Shown here: positions 1-11,166 of the stretch, in pieces
Numbering within the stretch: the stretch's first letter is position 1
How the letters are laid out: the number at the start of each line of letters is the position of its first letter
Source of the DNA: Thamnocephalis sphaerospora
Taxonomy: Eukaryota > Zoopagomycota > Zoopagomycetes > Zoopagales > Sigmoideomycetaceae
DNA: 32,581 bases
NCBI GenBank assembly: GCA_003614735.1
Contig: KZ992547.1
Span: forward strand, 1-32,581
Direction: 5' to 3'
Program-made: the position numbers and the translations under genes
The notes under the pieces: generated by a model
The model's input: only the letters and a program-made list of their open reading frames with translations
What the model was told of the DNA's origin: nothing
Databases searched by the model: none

Positions 1-943
1 TGACCCGAAATCCACGTCCTTCGAGCAAGAACACAGAGAACCTCTGCAGCGCCTGATCCAGCGGATGGACTATGGACCGCGAGTCAATCTCGAATCCCAC
101 CATTTGCAGCCGGGAGATGATCCGGTGGCAGCGGAGGATGTGCACGCGTGATCGGTGGCCCTGCGCACAGCGGCTGCAGTTCACCTTGTCATTGTAAACC
201 GGCAGGCGTCCGGTCCACCACCTGAGTAGCAGATCGGTCACCCACTCTGGTCCATTGTACGTGAGGAGTGGCGACGGGTAGAACAGCAGTGGCAGTCCCA
301 TGGGGAGTGCGGTGCCGCGGCCTTTCTCAGCTGCCAGCTTCATTGCCTTTCGGCGTACCGTCATCCACCAGCTCGTCCGTGCCCGGCAGGTCGTGCGTGC
401 CATGATGACATATCCTGGTGGCGGACGGTAAGCCCAGCTCTGGCGCCAGCGCTCTCCTTTACCACCTAGCATCCTTCGCATGTACGCTTCGCGAGGGTGG
501 CTTCGCAGCCAGTGCGCCTCATTCCTGCGCCTGACAACGTCCTCTCGATGCCATCTGATCACTGCGTTGTTGTGCTCGAGCCGCCCAAAGATTGACGAGC
601 GCCAGCCATTTTGGCACCGCGCTCCGTACTGGCGCCACACCATGGCGTGTTGGGCCGGAGCGTGGTCAACTCGAGCCAGCCATCCTGCCGCCAGCTCTCG
701 GCCTCTGTGACGCATGTCCGTGCAGCCTGCCAGTCGCAGCAAGGCTCCGTGGCTTGTGCTTGCATAGGAGCGTGTGACTTCCCGCAGCACACTGATTTGG
801 ATCAGATCCAGCTCAGTCTGCAGCTTTTTTGACGACAGGATCAGCGCCAGCCTGTACTCCGAAATAGATGAATGTGTCCGTCGGCTGTTAGAATGCGGCC
901 TGCCAGTATTTGACAAGCGTCTATGGGCTTTGAGATGTGCCAT
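1..943 (-). mobile_element. Non-LTR (LINE-type) retrotransposon, C-terminal part of reverse transcriptase ORF, partial
   Basis: One minus-strand frame is open without a stop from about base 968 to the left edge; the first ATG is at 941-943, giving at least 314 codons. The upstream half resembles the thumb and linker that follow the catalytic core of LINE reverse transcriptases (EYRLALILSSKKLQ, later LLRLAGCTDMRHRGRELAAGW). Nearer the left edge is a cysteine-histidine cluster of form CX2CX8HX3C (about bases 139-181, starting CSRC), as in the C-terminal zinc knuckle of many fungal LINE ORF2 proteins. The catalytic YxDD motif is not in this frame, and stops occur just above base 968, so the copy is truncated or decayed at its 5' side. 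The downstream end lies outside the window. Family assignment rests on these motifs only; the clade is not determined. Confidence 0.68.
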
Positions 944-1679
944 GCGCCTTCCAATCGACAGGCTATTTGCTTACTACACCATTTCTCAATGCTTTTTGAT
1001 GAGTGCTCGTAGAACTAGGCGCTACGATAACTGCAGTTTCACAAGCGCTTTACCAATCGAGCAGGCTGTTGTATACGTTTCAAGTGCAGATGGAGGTATT
1101 TGGCGTTGGCCTCTGTAAACGGAAATTGGTCCGTGTTTAGCTTTCACATTTGTCAAGTGGCATCAGAGTAAACACCACCAGGTGTTAGCAAGAACGTGTC
1201 GTGGATAGCGTGCTCGCTGCTAGCGCAAAAGGGAGTACCCAAGCATTCACGTGCTATTTCGCTTTACATTGCTATACTTAGTTCAAAAGACAGGCTTTAA
1301 ATGTCGCAAGTTTTGCAGAGTGAACGTGGCTACAGTTTTGGGCCGCTACGTCAATCGTCCTCGCCGGCAGGCTGTTATCGCAGGCTTTTTAGACTATCTA
1401 GCCACCGTCCACCTCAATTCCATTTTCGCCACATCCACGTTTTAGGCTAACCCATGCGCCTGAGTGACCGGCAATGGAATGCGAGCACGCGCCATGTGGT
1501 AAGATGGCTGCTATGCGTTTGGCACACTTGACGGCTGCGTGCCCATAAAGCTCTGTTCCGCAGTGTAGCTCTGTGGTTTATCCGCAGTCGTTACGTTTAC
1601 CTCTCTTCATCACATCTTATCGCTATACAATTGCGCAAGTCTGCGTTACGTATCCGCATCTTCAACACCATCGTTTGCT
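944..1679. other. Gap between retroelement fragment and fungalysin gene
   Basis: No convincing gene is seen. Short frames here lack ATG starts or family resemblance. The right part must hold the promoter and 5' UTR of the fungalysin gene; an E-box hexamer CACGTG lies at 1248-1253. Its left part could contain more decayed retroelement sequence, but no reverse-transcriptase motif was recognised. Confidence 0.4.
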
Positions 1680-3638
1680 ATGCTGTTTCAAGCACGTGCC
1701 ATTGTAGCGCTACTTGCGGCTGCTGTCGGCTGTTTGCCGGTAGTTCACGCTTCGTTTACCGGCAGCAATAATGGCCGTTTGCCGGTCAATAACATCAACC
1801 AGCGGCCTCCAACGCTTTACGAAACGGATATTATGCGCGGGCCCATGCTAACACGGGCCAACTCGATGACCGCCGTCGAGAGCAGCAGTGCAGATCCGGC
1901 ATTGCCCAGGACGGTTATGGAGCGCTTTGTAAACGATGTACTCGGCTATTCAAAAGATACTTTTGTCATAGATCACGATTATTACTCGGAATCGCTGCAC
2001 AGCACGCATTTCTATCTCAAGCAAATCATTGATGGCATCCCGTTGGCCAACGGCGACACTAACGTCCATGTCACCGACAGCGGCCGGGTGCTCACCTTTT
2101 ACTGCAGCTTTGCCACGCCAAAGGCAAATGATCGGCACTGGCGCTTCGACAACAGCGCTGATTTTATCAGTGCACGTGAGGCGCTGGCCAAGTTTGCACA
2201 GTTTGCAAGTTTGGAAATAGGCGATGTCTCGCTGGTTCAGGAGACTGCCACAACACAGCCGAATGATCCGCTGGCGGTCTTTAAGCTGACTTCTGTTCCG
2301 TTTACCAACAGAAAAGTGAGCGCCAAGCGTGTTTACTTGCGTCTGAACGACGGAAGCATAGCGCCAGCTTGGTCGCTTCGTGTCAAACTTCCGCAGCATT
2401 ACTACCATGTTTATGTGGACGCAATGAACGGCGACATTCTCGAGGTGGTGAGCCGCATTTCGCACGCCACCTATCGCGCGCTGCCCATCGGCTACAGCAA
2501 CGCACACGAGGCGCCGCCGCAGCTGATTGCTAACCCGGAAGATGCCCTGGCCTCCCCACAAGGCTGGTTTGCGCCTATTCAAATGCAACACGGAGGGACT
2601 GTATACACCCTGGCGGGCAACAACGTAGTAACGTCTGCACAGCTCCAGCGCGGCAATCAAACCGTAGACTACAACCCAGTATTCAGTGCTAACCGGGGTT
2701 TTGTGCCTCAACTCAAACTCGACCGGCCAGCGGAAGAAAGCTTGGCGGGACTCATGCTCAGCGCCTCGACTACTCTGAATGCAATGCACGATCTCACCTA
2801 CCGCCATGGCTTCATCGAGGCTGCTGGTAACTTTCAGCAGGACAACTTTGGCCGCGGCGGTCTAGGAAATGACCCCATCGTGATCAATTTTCTAGAAGGC
2901 ATGCCGTATGCGCGTGCTGAGTTTGTCCACGCGCCGGATGGAGAGCGGCCGCAGCTGAACATTCGTTCGCCTAGTGGAATAAGTGCTCGCAATCACCTGG
3001 CGCTGAACAACGATGTTCTAGTGCACGAGTATATCCACGGTCTTGTCGGTCGGCTGGTGGGCGGTCCGCTCATCAATATCTGTATGGCATATCCCGAGAC
3101 AGCCGCCATAAGCGAGGGTGCTGGCGACTTTGTTGCCCTCTTGGTGAGAATGCGTGCAACCACCGTGCGTTCCGCGCGACTCTCGTTTGGAAGCCGCGAA
3201 CATGCCGGCTCCCTCCGCTCGTATCCGTACTCGGCCGATATGAGCGTCAATCCTACCCGCTATGATCTCCTAAACAACAAAGCCTGGCGCCATCCGCACA
3301 AGATGGGCGAAGTTTGGGCCTCTGTTCTGCTTGATATGTACTGGAATCTGGTTGACAAGCTTGGCTTTGACACCAATCTGTATTCGGCCAGAGTGGAGCG
3401 CGGCAACACGCTTGCGCTCAAGCTACTAATTGCATCGCTGCAGCTGATGCCTTGTAATGCGTCACTTACTCAAGCGCGTAACGCTCTTCTGGAGGCAGAA
3501 AGACAGCTGACACTTGGCGCGCATCAGTGCGAGCTTTGGAAGGCATTTGCAAAACGTGGTCTGGGAGTGGCGGCACGAGGAGGCGATGCCAATGTGGTCG
3601 CCGATGGTAGCGTGCCACAGGAGTGCATGCGTAAATAG
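1680..3638 (+). CDS. Secreted M36 metallopeptidase (fungalysin), intronless
   Basis: This 652-residue protein is an extracellular zinc endopeptidase of the fungalysin family, made as a preproenzyme. Residues 1-25 form a hydrophobic signal peptide ending VVHA. Residues about 90-230 match the FTP propeptide, including the YLKQIIDGIPLANGDTNVHV stretch. The catalytic domain carries the zinc motif HEYIH (H449, E450, H453) and the third ligand in SEGAGDF (E479). The family C-terminus follows, with MPCNASLTQARNALL and LWKAFAKRGLGV. Length and domain order are those of complete family members. The start is the first ATG and directly precedes the signal peptide. The gene has no intron, unlike the intron-dense MED12 beside it. 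An AATAAA lies 20 bases after the stop. It is convergent with MED12. Role in nutrition or host interaction is inference from the family. Confidence 0.97.
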   Translation: MLFQARAIVALLAAAVGCLPVVHASFTGSNNGRLPVNNINQRPPTLYETDIMRGPMLTRANSMTAVESSSADPALPRTVMERFVNDVLGYSKDTFVIDHDYYSESLHSTHFYLKQIIDGIPLANGDTNVHVTDSGRVLTFYCSFATPKANDRHWRFDNSADFISAREALAKFAQFASLEIGDVSLVQETATTQPNDPLAVFKLTSVPFTNRKVSAKRVYLRLNDGSIAPAWSLRVKLPQHYYHVYVDAMNGDILEVVSRISHATYRALPIGYSNAHEAPPQLIANPEDALASPQGWFAPIQMQHGGTVYTLAGNNVVTSAQLQRGNQTVDYNPVFSANRGFVPQLKLDRPAEESLAGLMLSASTTLNAMHDLTYRHGFIEAAGNFQQDNFGRGGLGNDPIVINFLEGMPYARAEFVHAPDGERPQLNIRSPSGISARNHLALNNDVLVHEYIHGLVGRLVGGPLINICMAYPETAAISEGAGDFVALLVRMRATTVRSARLSFGSREHAGSLRSYPYSADMSVNPTRYDLLNNKAWRHPHKMGEVWASVLLDMYWNLVDKLGFDTNLYSARVERGNTLALKLLIASLQLMPCNASLTQARNALLEAERQLTLGAHQCELWKAFAKRGLGVAARGGDANVVADGSVPQECMRK

Positions 3639-3657
3639 CCGAGCAATCGTCTGTCGG

Positions 3658-3663
3658 AATAAA
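3658..3663 (+). terminator. Probable polyadenylation signal of the fungalysin gene
   Basis: A canonical AATAAA starts 20 bases after the fungalysin stop codon, on the coding strand. It fits a cleavage site within the 239-base gap that separates this gene from the convergent MED12 stop. Confidence 0.55.
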
Positions 3664-3877
3664 ATTTGTGTAGTTTGGCAAACATCGCTAGCGGTTATTT
3701 GCCGATGGGTGGGCATTTGCCGATAAAGGCCATAATGTATTGAAAGCGAGGTGGCCGTAATGGCCCAAGACATGGTGGTACGCTAAAGCAGCCGTGAAAT
3801 GACAAGATATTAGAGCAAACAACAATAAGAAAAGGTCTGGAAGCCGTAAGTAGTGCAATAACAAGGGTGGTGCGCCG

Positions 3878-6800
3878 CTAAGCTCTGGGCTCTGCGTCCT
3901 CTGCTGGCCGCTTATGCCCAGATTTAAAAAGCGACGGCGTGCCAGCTGCGTGCTTTTGATCTACATCCATCTCCGAGAGCTCGCCTGGCTCTGGCGACAC
4001 GCGGCCGGCCAGATTCACAAAAGTTGATGTAGCTGTGCTCGAGTGCTTGACAGAAGGATACGACCAGCCGCGTGGTACCCGACCAGCGCGGACTGCACGT
4101 ATCAGCGGCGAATCGACTGTTTGCAGTCGGCGTGCTCGAAACAGCGCCAATGACAGCGGCGTATCGTTGCGTGTGTCTGGTTTGCCGCGCGATGTGGTAT
4201 TGCTGCTGGCGCCATTTCCACTTATGCCACTAACAGCTGCACCAGAGGTATTTGGTGTAAACGGTGCGGGCGTGGACACGCTCTGCACTGTCTTGGTGGC
4301 CGTTGTCGGTGTGTCCTCCAGCCAGCGCCACGGGTCCAGCAGAATACGTAGTTCCTGCCGCGTGGTCTCCTGATACCGGTAACGGACTTTGAAAGGCAGC
4401 ACACGGCGGATGCGCTCAGCATATGCAGCTGGCAAAACAAGCTGCGCTTCCATCATCTTTATGACGATCGTGATCGCGCAGGTCAGTCTACTGCTAGCAT
4501 GGTCGGTGGCGCCAATAAACGTTTCCTTACCCGCATTGCATCCAAGACACTCGTTCGTGTCTCCTTGGGCAGCTCTACAATACGCGTGGATACACATGCA
4601 TATAAGCTGGCGGGCAGATGAGGTATGCGGCGCATGCACCTACCATCGAGGAAGAATGAAAGAATATCCAAGACAAAGTCAAACAGACAGTTTGTCTGTT
4701 CCATGCCTGGATTTTGCTGTTGCGCGGTGGTAAACAGCGAGGAGCCTGTAGCGTTGCCGTACACTAGCGGATTCTGTATAAATGCCATGACACACGGTAG
4801 AATCATTAGTTGAGCTCGGCGCCTGCTAAGGGGTTGCGCGCCATATACTCACCGTAAGCAGTCGGAGAAGCGTGATGGCCCATTCGCCGGTAGCACATGC
4901 ATGCGGTTTATCCAGCAACCGCTTGAGCAGCGGAACAAGCAGTCGTAGCCGTAGTTCGAGACTGCCAATAGGATAATGCCGTGTTAGCAGGCTGCCATCT
5001 CTTTCTGCAAGCGCATGGTCGCTCTTTCCCAGCGTAGACTCACCAGCGGCGGAACTGATCTAGCGTCACGTTCGAGGCAAAGTGCTAAAGCACGGTACTA
5101 GGTCAGAATATGATGCTACACTGGCGGTTGCGCAAATGCCCACCTCATCACCGATCATTGGTACTGTGCCTTGACCTGCAAGTAGGTCCGGTAGCTGAGC
5201 ATCATCGCTTGCGTTTAGCCGGCGTATCGCCTCGCCGTAGGTGCATTCGTGGAACGCCATGGTGGCGAACACCTGAGCGATGATGTTGTAAGCACACGGG
5301 GTGTACATGCATGCTGAGCTGCTACTAACCTTTCTGTTTTCCTCAAAGCGTTTTGTTTGCGAAAGTAACGCTTGCGCAGCAGCAGCCTGTTTGCATGCTG
5401 TTTCCTCCGTAGCAGCATCCGACTTTGTTAGCAGCAGCGTCATGACCAGATGCATGCGACAAAGGGCCGTGGAAAAATCATTGTCCAGCGTGGCAAGCTC
5501 TGGGAAGAGGAGCACATTGCCGGGAAAACTCGGGTCTACCAGACCTTCCATAACACGCAGACCATGGGATACAAACTATGTGCACGTCAGTAAGTCAGTG
5601 ATCACGGAAAAATACGACGGTGGTTGCAGCTAACGACATCGACTTACCTCAGCGATAAGCGCCGTGGGGGCATCGCCAATGATGCTGGCCAGCAGGCGAA
5701 TGTCCGCTGCCGGCGTCAAGACCGTGCTATCAAACAGTGTGCGGGCCATTCGTTGCAGTGCATCGCTTGCCGCGCAGTCTGCTTGACCGGTCACGCCGTC
5801 GACGAGCATGTCGGTCTCGGAGGAGGCGGACGTTTCGTGGTGCGCAAGACCAGCCAGCGCAAGATGAACGATTGCGCGGCTGTTGTCCACATTCCATACC
5901 GACAGTCCAGTGAGCGCGCGTGAAAATGCAGCTAGACAACGATTGGCAAGACCTTCCGAGGCAATTTCCACGTCGTTGGACATTGCAGCTAGCAGTGTTG
6001 CAGAGTGATGAACAGGCGGGCAGTCATAGGAAAAGAGAGATCAGTATCACTCGTCGCACATGCCTTGCGTGCTCAGGGCTTACCTGCGAATGCCGTATCT
6101 AATACCAGCAAACCCGACTGAATGAGGAGTGCCACGGCAGCCGCGGTACGCTGCGAGTTGCTTGCAGTTGCCACCAGCATTTCTGCAAATCGCATTGGAT
6201 CGACCAGACACAAGCTGCGGAACCACGCTGCGTTCAACAGATGAAGTCGCAGCCACTGGCAGTGATGGCGCAACGCGTTGCTCAGCGGAAGTGTGGCCTC
6301 CAGCTGGACAAGTAGATCAAGCAGAGCCAAGATCGGCTTGACCTGCGCCATGGTCGAAACGACGGCCGTCATCCGCGCACTTAATGCCAGCGACTCGGCG
6401 GTGGAAAGCGTTGTTGCACCAATCGACTGCTGCAAAAGTATGGCAGCCAAAAGTTCCACAATGCAGCCTATCCGCTCATCGTTCATCGACTAGAATACCA
6501 ACGTAGTGAGCATACTGTGGACTAGCAAAGACGGTGTGTTGAGCGTCTACGTACTCGTTCTACGCCCTCGGCCAGTATTGGCAGGCATATGTGTTCCAGA
6601 ACGTACAATACATCGCAGCACCCTCGGGCAAGCAGCATAATGGTGAGCGCCAAGCGCCAGTGCCGGCACTCTGGCTGCGTCATCTCCGCTGCGCATAGGC
6701 GTGCGACAAGCCACTGGTTTACATCGCTGCGCATGCCAAATGACGTGCGTATAAGATTCTCCAAAAGGTTGGCGAATACGACTAGCTTGCGTCGTGCACT

Positions 6801-9800
6801 AGCTGCGTCGCCGAACGCTGCAATATGCTTGTCAAGTGACATATGAAGCAGCTCGAGCAGCCGAGGGAACCAGCCCGTCTCGGTGTGGTACTTTTCCCGG
6901 AGTGAGTTGGCAAGCATCGCCACGTGCTGTGCGTCCATCTCAAGAGGCTGGAAGCGCATGTCGCTCAATCGATCAGGCAGCTGAATGACGGTCGGTTGCC
7001 GTTGCGATGCGCCAAGGCTGCTCAGTGGCTAAACAGAGCAATGCTGGTTAATATTACGCAGCAACGATCTAGATGTCGTCCACTTTTCATACCTGAGCCG
7101 ATTTCGCCGTGTCGGAAAGCTGTGCAAGAATCGCATGTCAGCGTGGACCAGCCGTGGCCAATACCATGACCAGCATGCTTACCAGCGATTTTACACTCTC
7201 CATTGTACCATGGCCGTGCAGCACCAGCCGCTTGACACACTCAAAGATGGCAAAATCCAGCTGACCTTTGCTGGCAAAATACGCAAACTGTTGCACAATA
7301 GCGGTGCGTGTTAGCACTGTGATCTGTCAAATGATGCGCAAGTAGCTTGCCTTTTTTGCCACCGCGCCAAATACCGCCTGCTGCATGTCCAGTGCTGCCC
7401 AGCAGCGCTCGTAGCGAAGCAGAGTGTCCGTGCACAAGGCTGCAATGGCATGGTCGTTGGTGTGATCCATGACCCACATAGTAAGCTATGTCGCATATGC
7501 TCGTCAGCTGCGCAATGCAGTAGCGTATTCCGCACCGATAGATACCTCAATCAACGTATTGTAATCGCGCGCAAGCTCCATGACCCGAATGAGCGTGGCC
7601 ATTTGGCGCGCATTCAGCAAGGACGAGCCAGGGGACGTGATGACCCGCCAGTTATCCATGCCAATCCTGACCGTGGCTGTGATTAGAATGGGAGATCGCA
7701 CCTTCGACACCATCGTCGCTTAGCCACTTACTGCACCTCCTTGACGACAAACTGCTTCACCAGTCCCATGAGCCAGTTGGCCGTCACGCGAATCTGGCAA
7801 TATCGGTTGCTTGCTTGCAGCAGTCGCACTGTGTCCTCGTCCATCTCTAGCTGGAGCTCATAGTCCGCCACCGGATCGTCCACCAGCGGATCCGTCATGC
7901 TGGTAGTGCGAAAATTCGGTCGCGCGTGGACATTGACAAATGCCGGTGGTGTCGGTAGCGAGTTGCCAATTTGCGACAGATTGGACGCACCACCACCCGC
8001 CATACTGTTGCTGGTCAAATAGGGCAAGCGTGCCGCAAGCCGTGTCGTCAGCTGGCGAATCGTCTCTTCATCCGGATCCACCTGTATGCCATGCCATCAA
8101 TGTAAGCACGCTGCAGGCGACCGATCGCACAATATCGAGACAAGCGCACCATGTCGTTTACACCGTAAAGCTGGATGCGTCTTTGACGTGCTGCTACTGA
8201 ATGCGGGTCATAGACTGGTAGTGCACGCAAAATGTCTGCCTGCTTTTGTGCCGCCTAAGTCCGCGTAACGTGTCAGTACACGCGCACATCTATCGCCAGC
8301 AACAGAGATACGTGTCGCGGTACAGTTGACTTACCGGCGATGCGTCCGCAGCAACAGCAACATCGCACAGTGCGCCGCGTGCAATTAACCGTCGGAGATA
8401 TCGCGTGTAGGAGAAGACACGCGCTCGCATCAGCTGATCAAAGAGTAAGACTACTGTGTTTACATCTGTAACATGGCATGTCAAGCCAACAAAATTAGTC
8501 AGCTCTCGTACACACAGTTCGTTTGCGGCGCGTATGCTACTTGCCGCCTTCGCACTGATCCAAAAAGAGAAGCAGTGCCATCTGCACTTGCTCATCCCAG
8601 TCTTGGCTAGACATCTCAGATGCCTGCTTTAAGCGGCGGAGAAGTGTGGCGACAACGAAATACCGCTGCTCTTCGGCCTCACAGCCGGGAAGTGTGGCCC
8701 AATGGCACAGTCGTTGTACCCTAACCGCACAATCGCGGGCCTTGTTGACCGTGCACATGTCGATCCAGCGTGCATAAGCGTTGACGTTGGTGTGTGATCG
8801 AAGCAGCTGATTGAGCAGCTACGTTATTCGCCAGCGCGTGTGTTGGTTATCCAAGCATAATTTCGCGGCACCCTCGTCTAGACCTACCTCTACGTCCTCC
8901 TCGCTGGGTGCGCAGCCAATCTCTACCGTAAACGCCACATTTCTCTGCTGCACCGCCGCCATGTGGGCGCGCAGTTGCTTGCTGTCATGCCCACTTCGAG
9001 CGGGCACTCCCCGCTGCGCCGACGATGCCACCGATACGGCCATAATGCGCTTTAGCGTCTCGTGATGCCGATGCCAGGACCTTGGCTGTACAAAAGCATC
9101 CGGCCACCGCAGAGCCACCGTCTACAGCATGTGCATGGTAAAGTCAAACCTTTTAGCGGTTGCCCTATTCGGCGACATTACCCACCTGTAACACCGAGGC
9201 AATCTCCGTAACAACATAGCTAAAACGCCGTGACTTTGTTTCATCGGTGGTAGAACGAAACACCTGTAAACATACGTTCAGGATGACTCAGCATTATTGC
9301 GCTCAGCGTCAGCATAACATCTTGACCTACCGCATGCAACTTGTCCAAGAGCGCGTCAATAAGTAGTCTTGTAAGGGCGCGGGAGCGCGCAATGTCGTCT
9401 TGCAGTGCAGCCACGAGCGGCAGTAGCACCGCTGTCTGCTCCAGACCCGATGTAGCCAGACGATCCAGAACCCATTTCAAAAAGTGCCGCTGTTCCATCA
9501 GGCCATCGCTATGCAACCACTCGGCCAACCAGGTGCTATATTGTCCATTCTCCTTAGCATGCCAGTCTCACGCAGCATCACAGCGTGTTCAACTGCCCAC
9601 CTATACCACCAGCGGCCTGTCCAGCGTGTCCGCGATTCTTCATTCTGCCAAGGGCGAAATGCATTGCCAACAATGCGATTTGTCATAAAACCGACACCAG
9701 AAGTGCCAGATGCCCGTGGACCACCTGCAAGCTCGGCCAGTTGCATTTCCAGAAACTGTGCCATGTTGTTTTTCAACTCCAGCGCCAACGTAGACGAGGG

Positions 9801-11166
9801 TGCGGCAGCAGATTCCTAGTGACATTACCATAAGCAGCGGCACCAGCCAAGCTTGGCAACTTTGCTTACCATTTCAGCCATGGCAATCGCCTTAATGCTC
9901 CACACTGCACGTGCCAGTGGCGGCTGACGTGTAGCCAATTCGTCCAGTAGTTTTTCGCCGCGAAGTCTGTACGGCCAATAAAGCACGCCACCCTGTGATG
10001 AGCTGTTGCACGACTGACACCAGCGCCATCTAGAATGGCCTACCCAATGGGAATAGAGTGCGCTAGCGCATGCAGTGGCACCGTCGGATTGACCAAATCC
10101 TGCAGCCACTGCTCTTTTTTCAGATCCGACGTTTTGCACTTGACAGGTGGCTTCCAGCTTGAATCACTAGATCGACGCATACAGGCAGCATATATCGTAA
10201 GTAGGTGCCAGCAGAGCCTATTTGCGCATGCTGCTTACCGAGGCACACGCAGCGTACGCATCTGCCGCCGCATAACATCGGTCATGAACTCATCTAGCGT
10301 CGAAAGTGCTGCTGCGTCCCGCAACTGGTCATGGAGGAGATCGTGCGCCGACATACATTCATTCTGCACCACCACCATGGCGTCAGCATGGTGCATCACC
10401 GCATATAGGCACACACTGTCCAGCAGGCAGGTTGTTACCTCGATAGGTGCTCGTGCTTTGTAGCCGCGCTGCACCACATGCTGATTTAAGCGATCTTCCA
10501 GCTGGCCATCCTGGTGTGCATGATAGTCGGGATAGACTATTTGCCAATTGCCCGTTCAAGTCACCGCGGTATCGCTGGTATGTGCTATGCCCAGGCAATG
10601 ACTTACCCGTGGGATTATCGCAGTGCAGGCTAGGCAGTGAAGGAGGCGGCGCCAGCCGGTACTTGCTTAGAGGCTGATCGTGGCGCGACATGCGCCCTCC
10701 TCCGCCGGCCGGTGGCGAGGCCACACTGGCGCTAATCTGTGATGGAGACGGTGCGCCCGGATAGCGGCCAGCATGCGCCGAATGCCTAGCATGCGCGTGC
10801 GCACCCAGCGACGAAGCTTGCGCCGCAAATGCGCTTAGATGGGAGGCGGTCGAGGCGCCTGCGCCCGCATATCCATAGATTGGCACGTTGGGTCGAGTGT
10901 GCGTAAAGTGGCCCATGGCAACGCGCGACGCAAAGGCGCTAGAGGTGGAGAATAGGCCGCCTGCCGCGCCGGTCATGGACGGCGCGCCTACAGGACGGTG
11001 CGGGCCTGTCGGCGGCTGACCAGGCGGCTGACCCTGGCCGAATGAACCTAGGCGCATAAATCCATGAGCGTCTGCACCAGCACCGCCGATTGGCCATCAT
11101 GTACGCTGCCATCTCCCGCTAGCCGGCCGCAAAGCGTAGACACTTACCAGGTGGTCTGCCCGACAT
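3878..11166 (-). CDS. MED12: Mediator complex subunit 12 (CDK8 kinase module), about 26 exons
   Basis: About 1,869 residues. MED12 links Mediator to CDK8-cyclin C in the nucleus. Diagnostic blocks in order: YPDYHAHQDGQLEDRL (from about residue 163), WLQDLVNPTVPLHALAHSIPIG-type block (about 286-302), GEKLLDELAT...RAVW, GLMEQRHFLKWVLD, LCHWATL (about 615), FSYTRYLRRLIARGAL, RRIQLYG, and VELPKETR near the end. Phase-consistent exons, 5' to 3': 11166-11148, 11071-10607, 10536-10239, 10166-10044, 9966-9870, 9815-9601, 9535-9331, 9263-9186, 9121-8888, 8818-8556, 8536-8335, 8254-8150, 8081-7732, 7666-7546, 7485-7375, 7323-7183, 7119-7093, 7028-6555, 6489-6084, 5988-5648, 5575-5330, 5272-5144, 5059-4853, 4773-4644, 4574-4531, 4456-3878. 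The N-terminus is Gly/Pro/Ala-rich and looks disordered. Least certain points: the tiny first exon, the 8537-8555 gap, the donors at 5143 and 7374, and the AAG acceptor at 4457. The start at 11166 joins in phase; M11057 is the alternative. Confidence 0.93.
8537..8555 (-). other. 19-base apparent mini-intron (or frameshift) inside MED12
   Basis: The reading frame carrying ALLLFLDQ ends at a TAG. The frame carrying the next conserved block (FSYTRYLRRLIARGAL) is open directly afterwards. Removing 19 bases that begin GTGCG and end TAG restores phase exactly. The alternatives are a one-base sequence error, or a longer intron starting at the GTGCAG upstream, which would delete the conserved FLD segment. 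The donor is weak. Confidence 0.4.

Noticed and set aside
1248-1253. CACGTG hexamer as a specific regulatory site of the fungalysin gene
   Set aside because: A single hexamer 430 bases upstream is expected by chance at this GC content; it is only mentioned in the gap entry.
1950-2807. 285-codon minus-strand open frame
   Set aside because: It lies entirely antisense to the fungalysin propeptide and early catalytic domain, whose family match is unambiguous. The antisense protein shows no domain.
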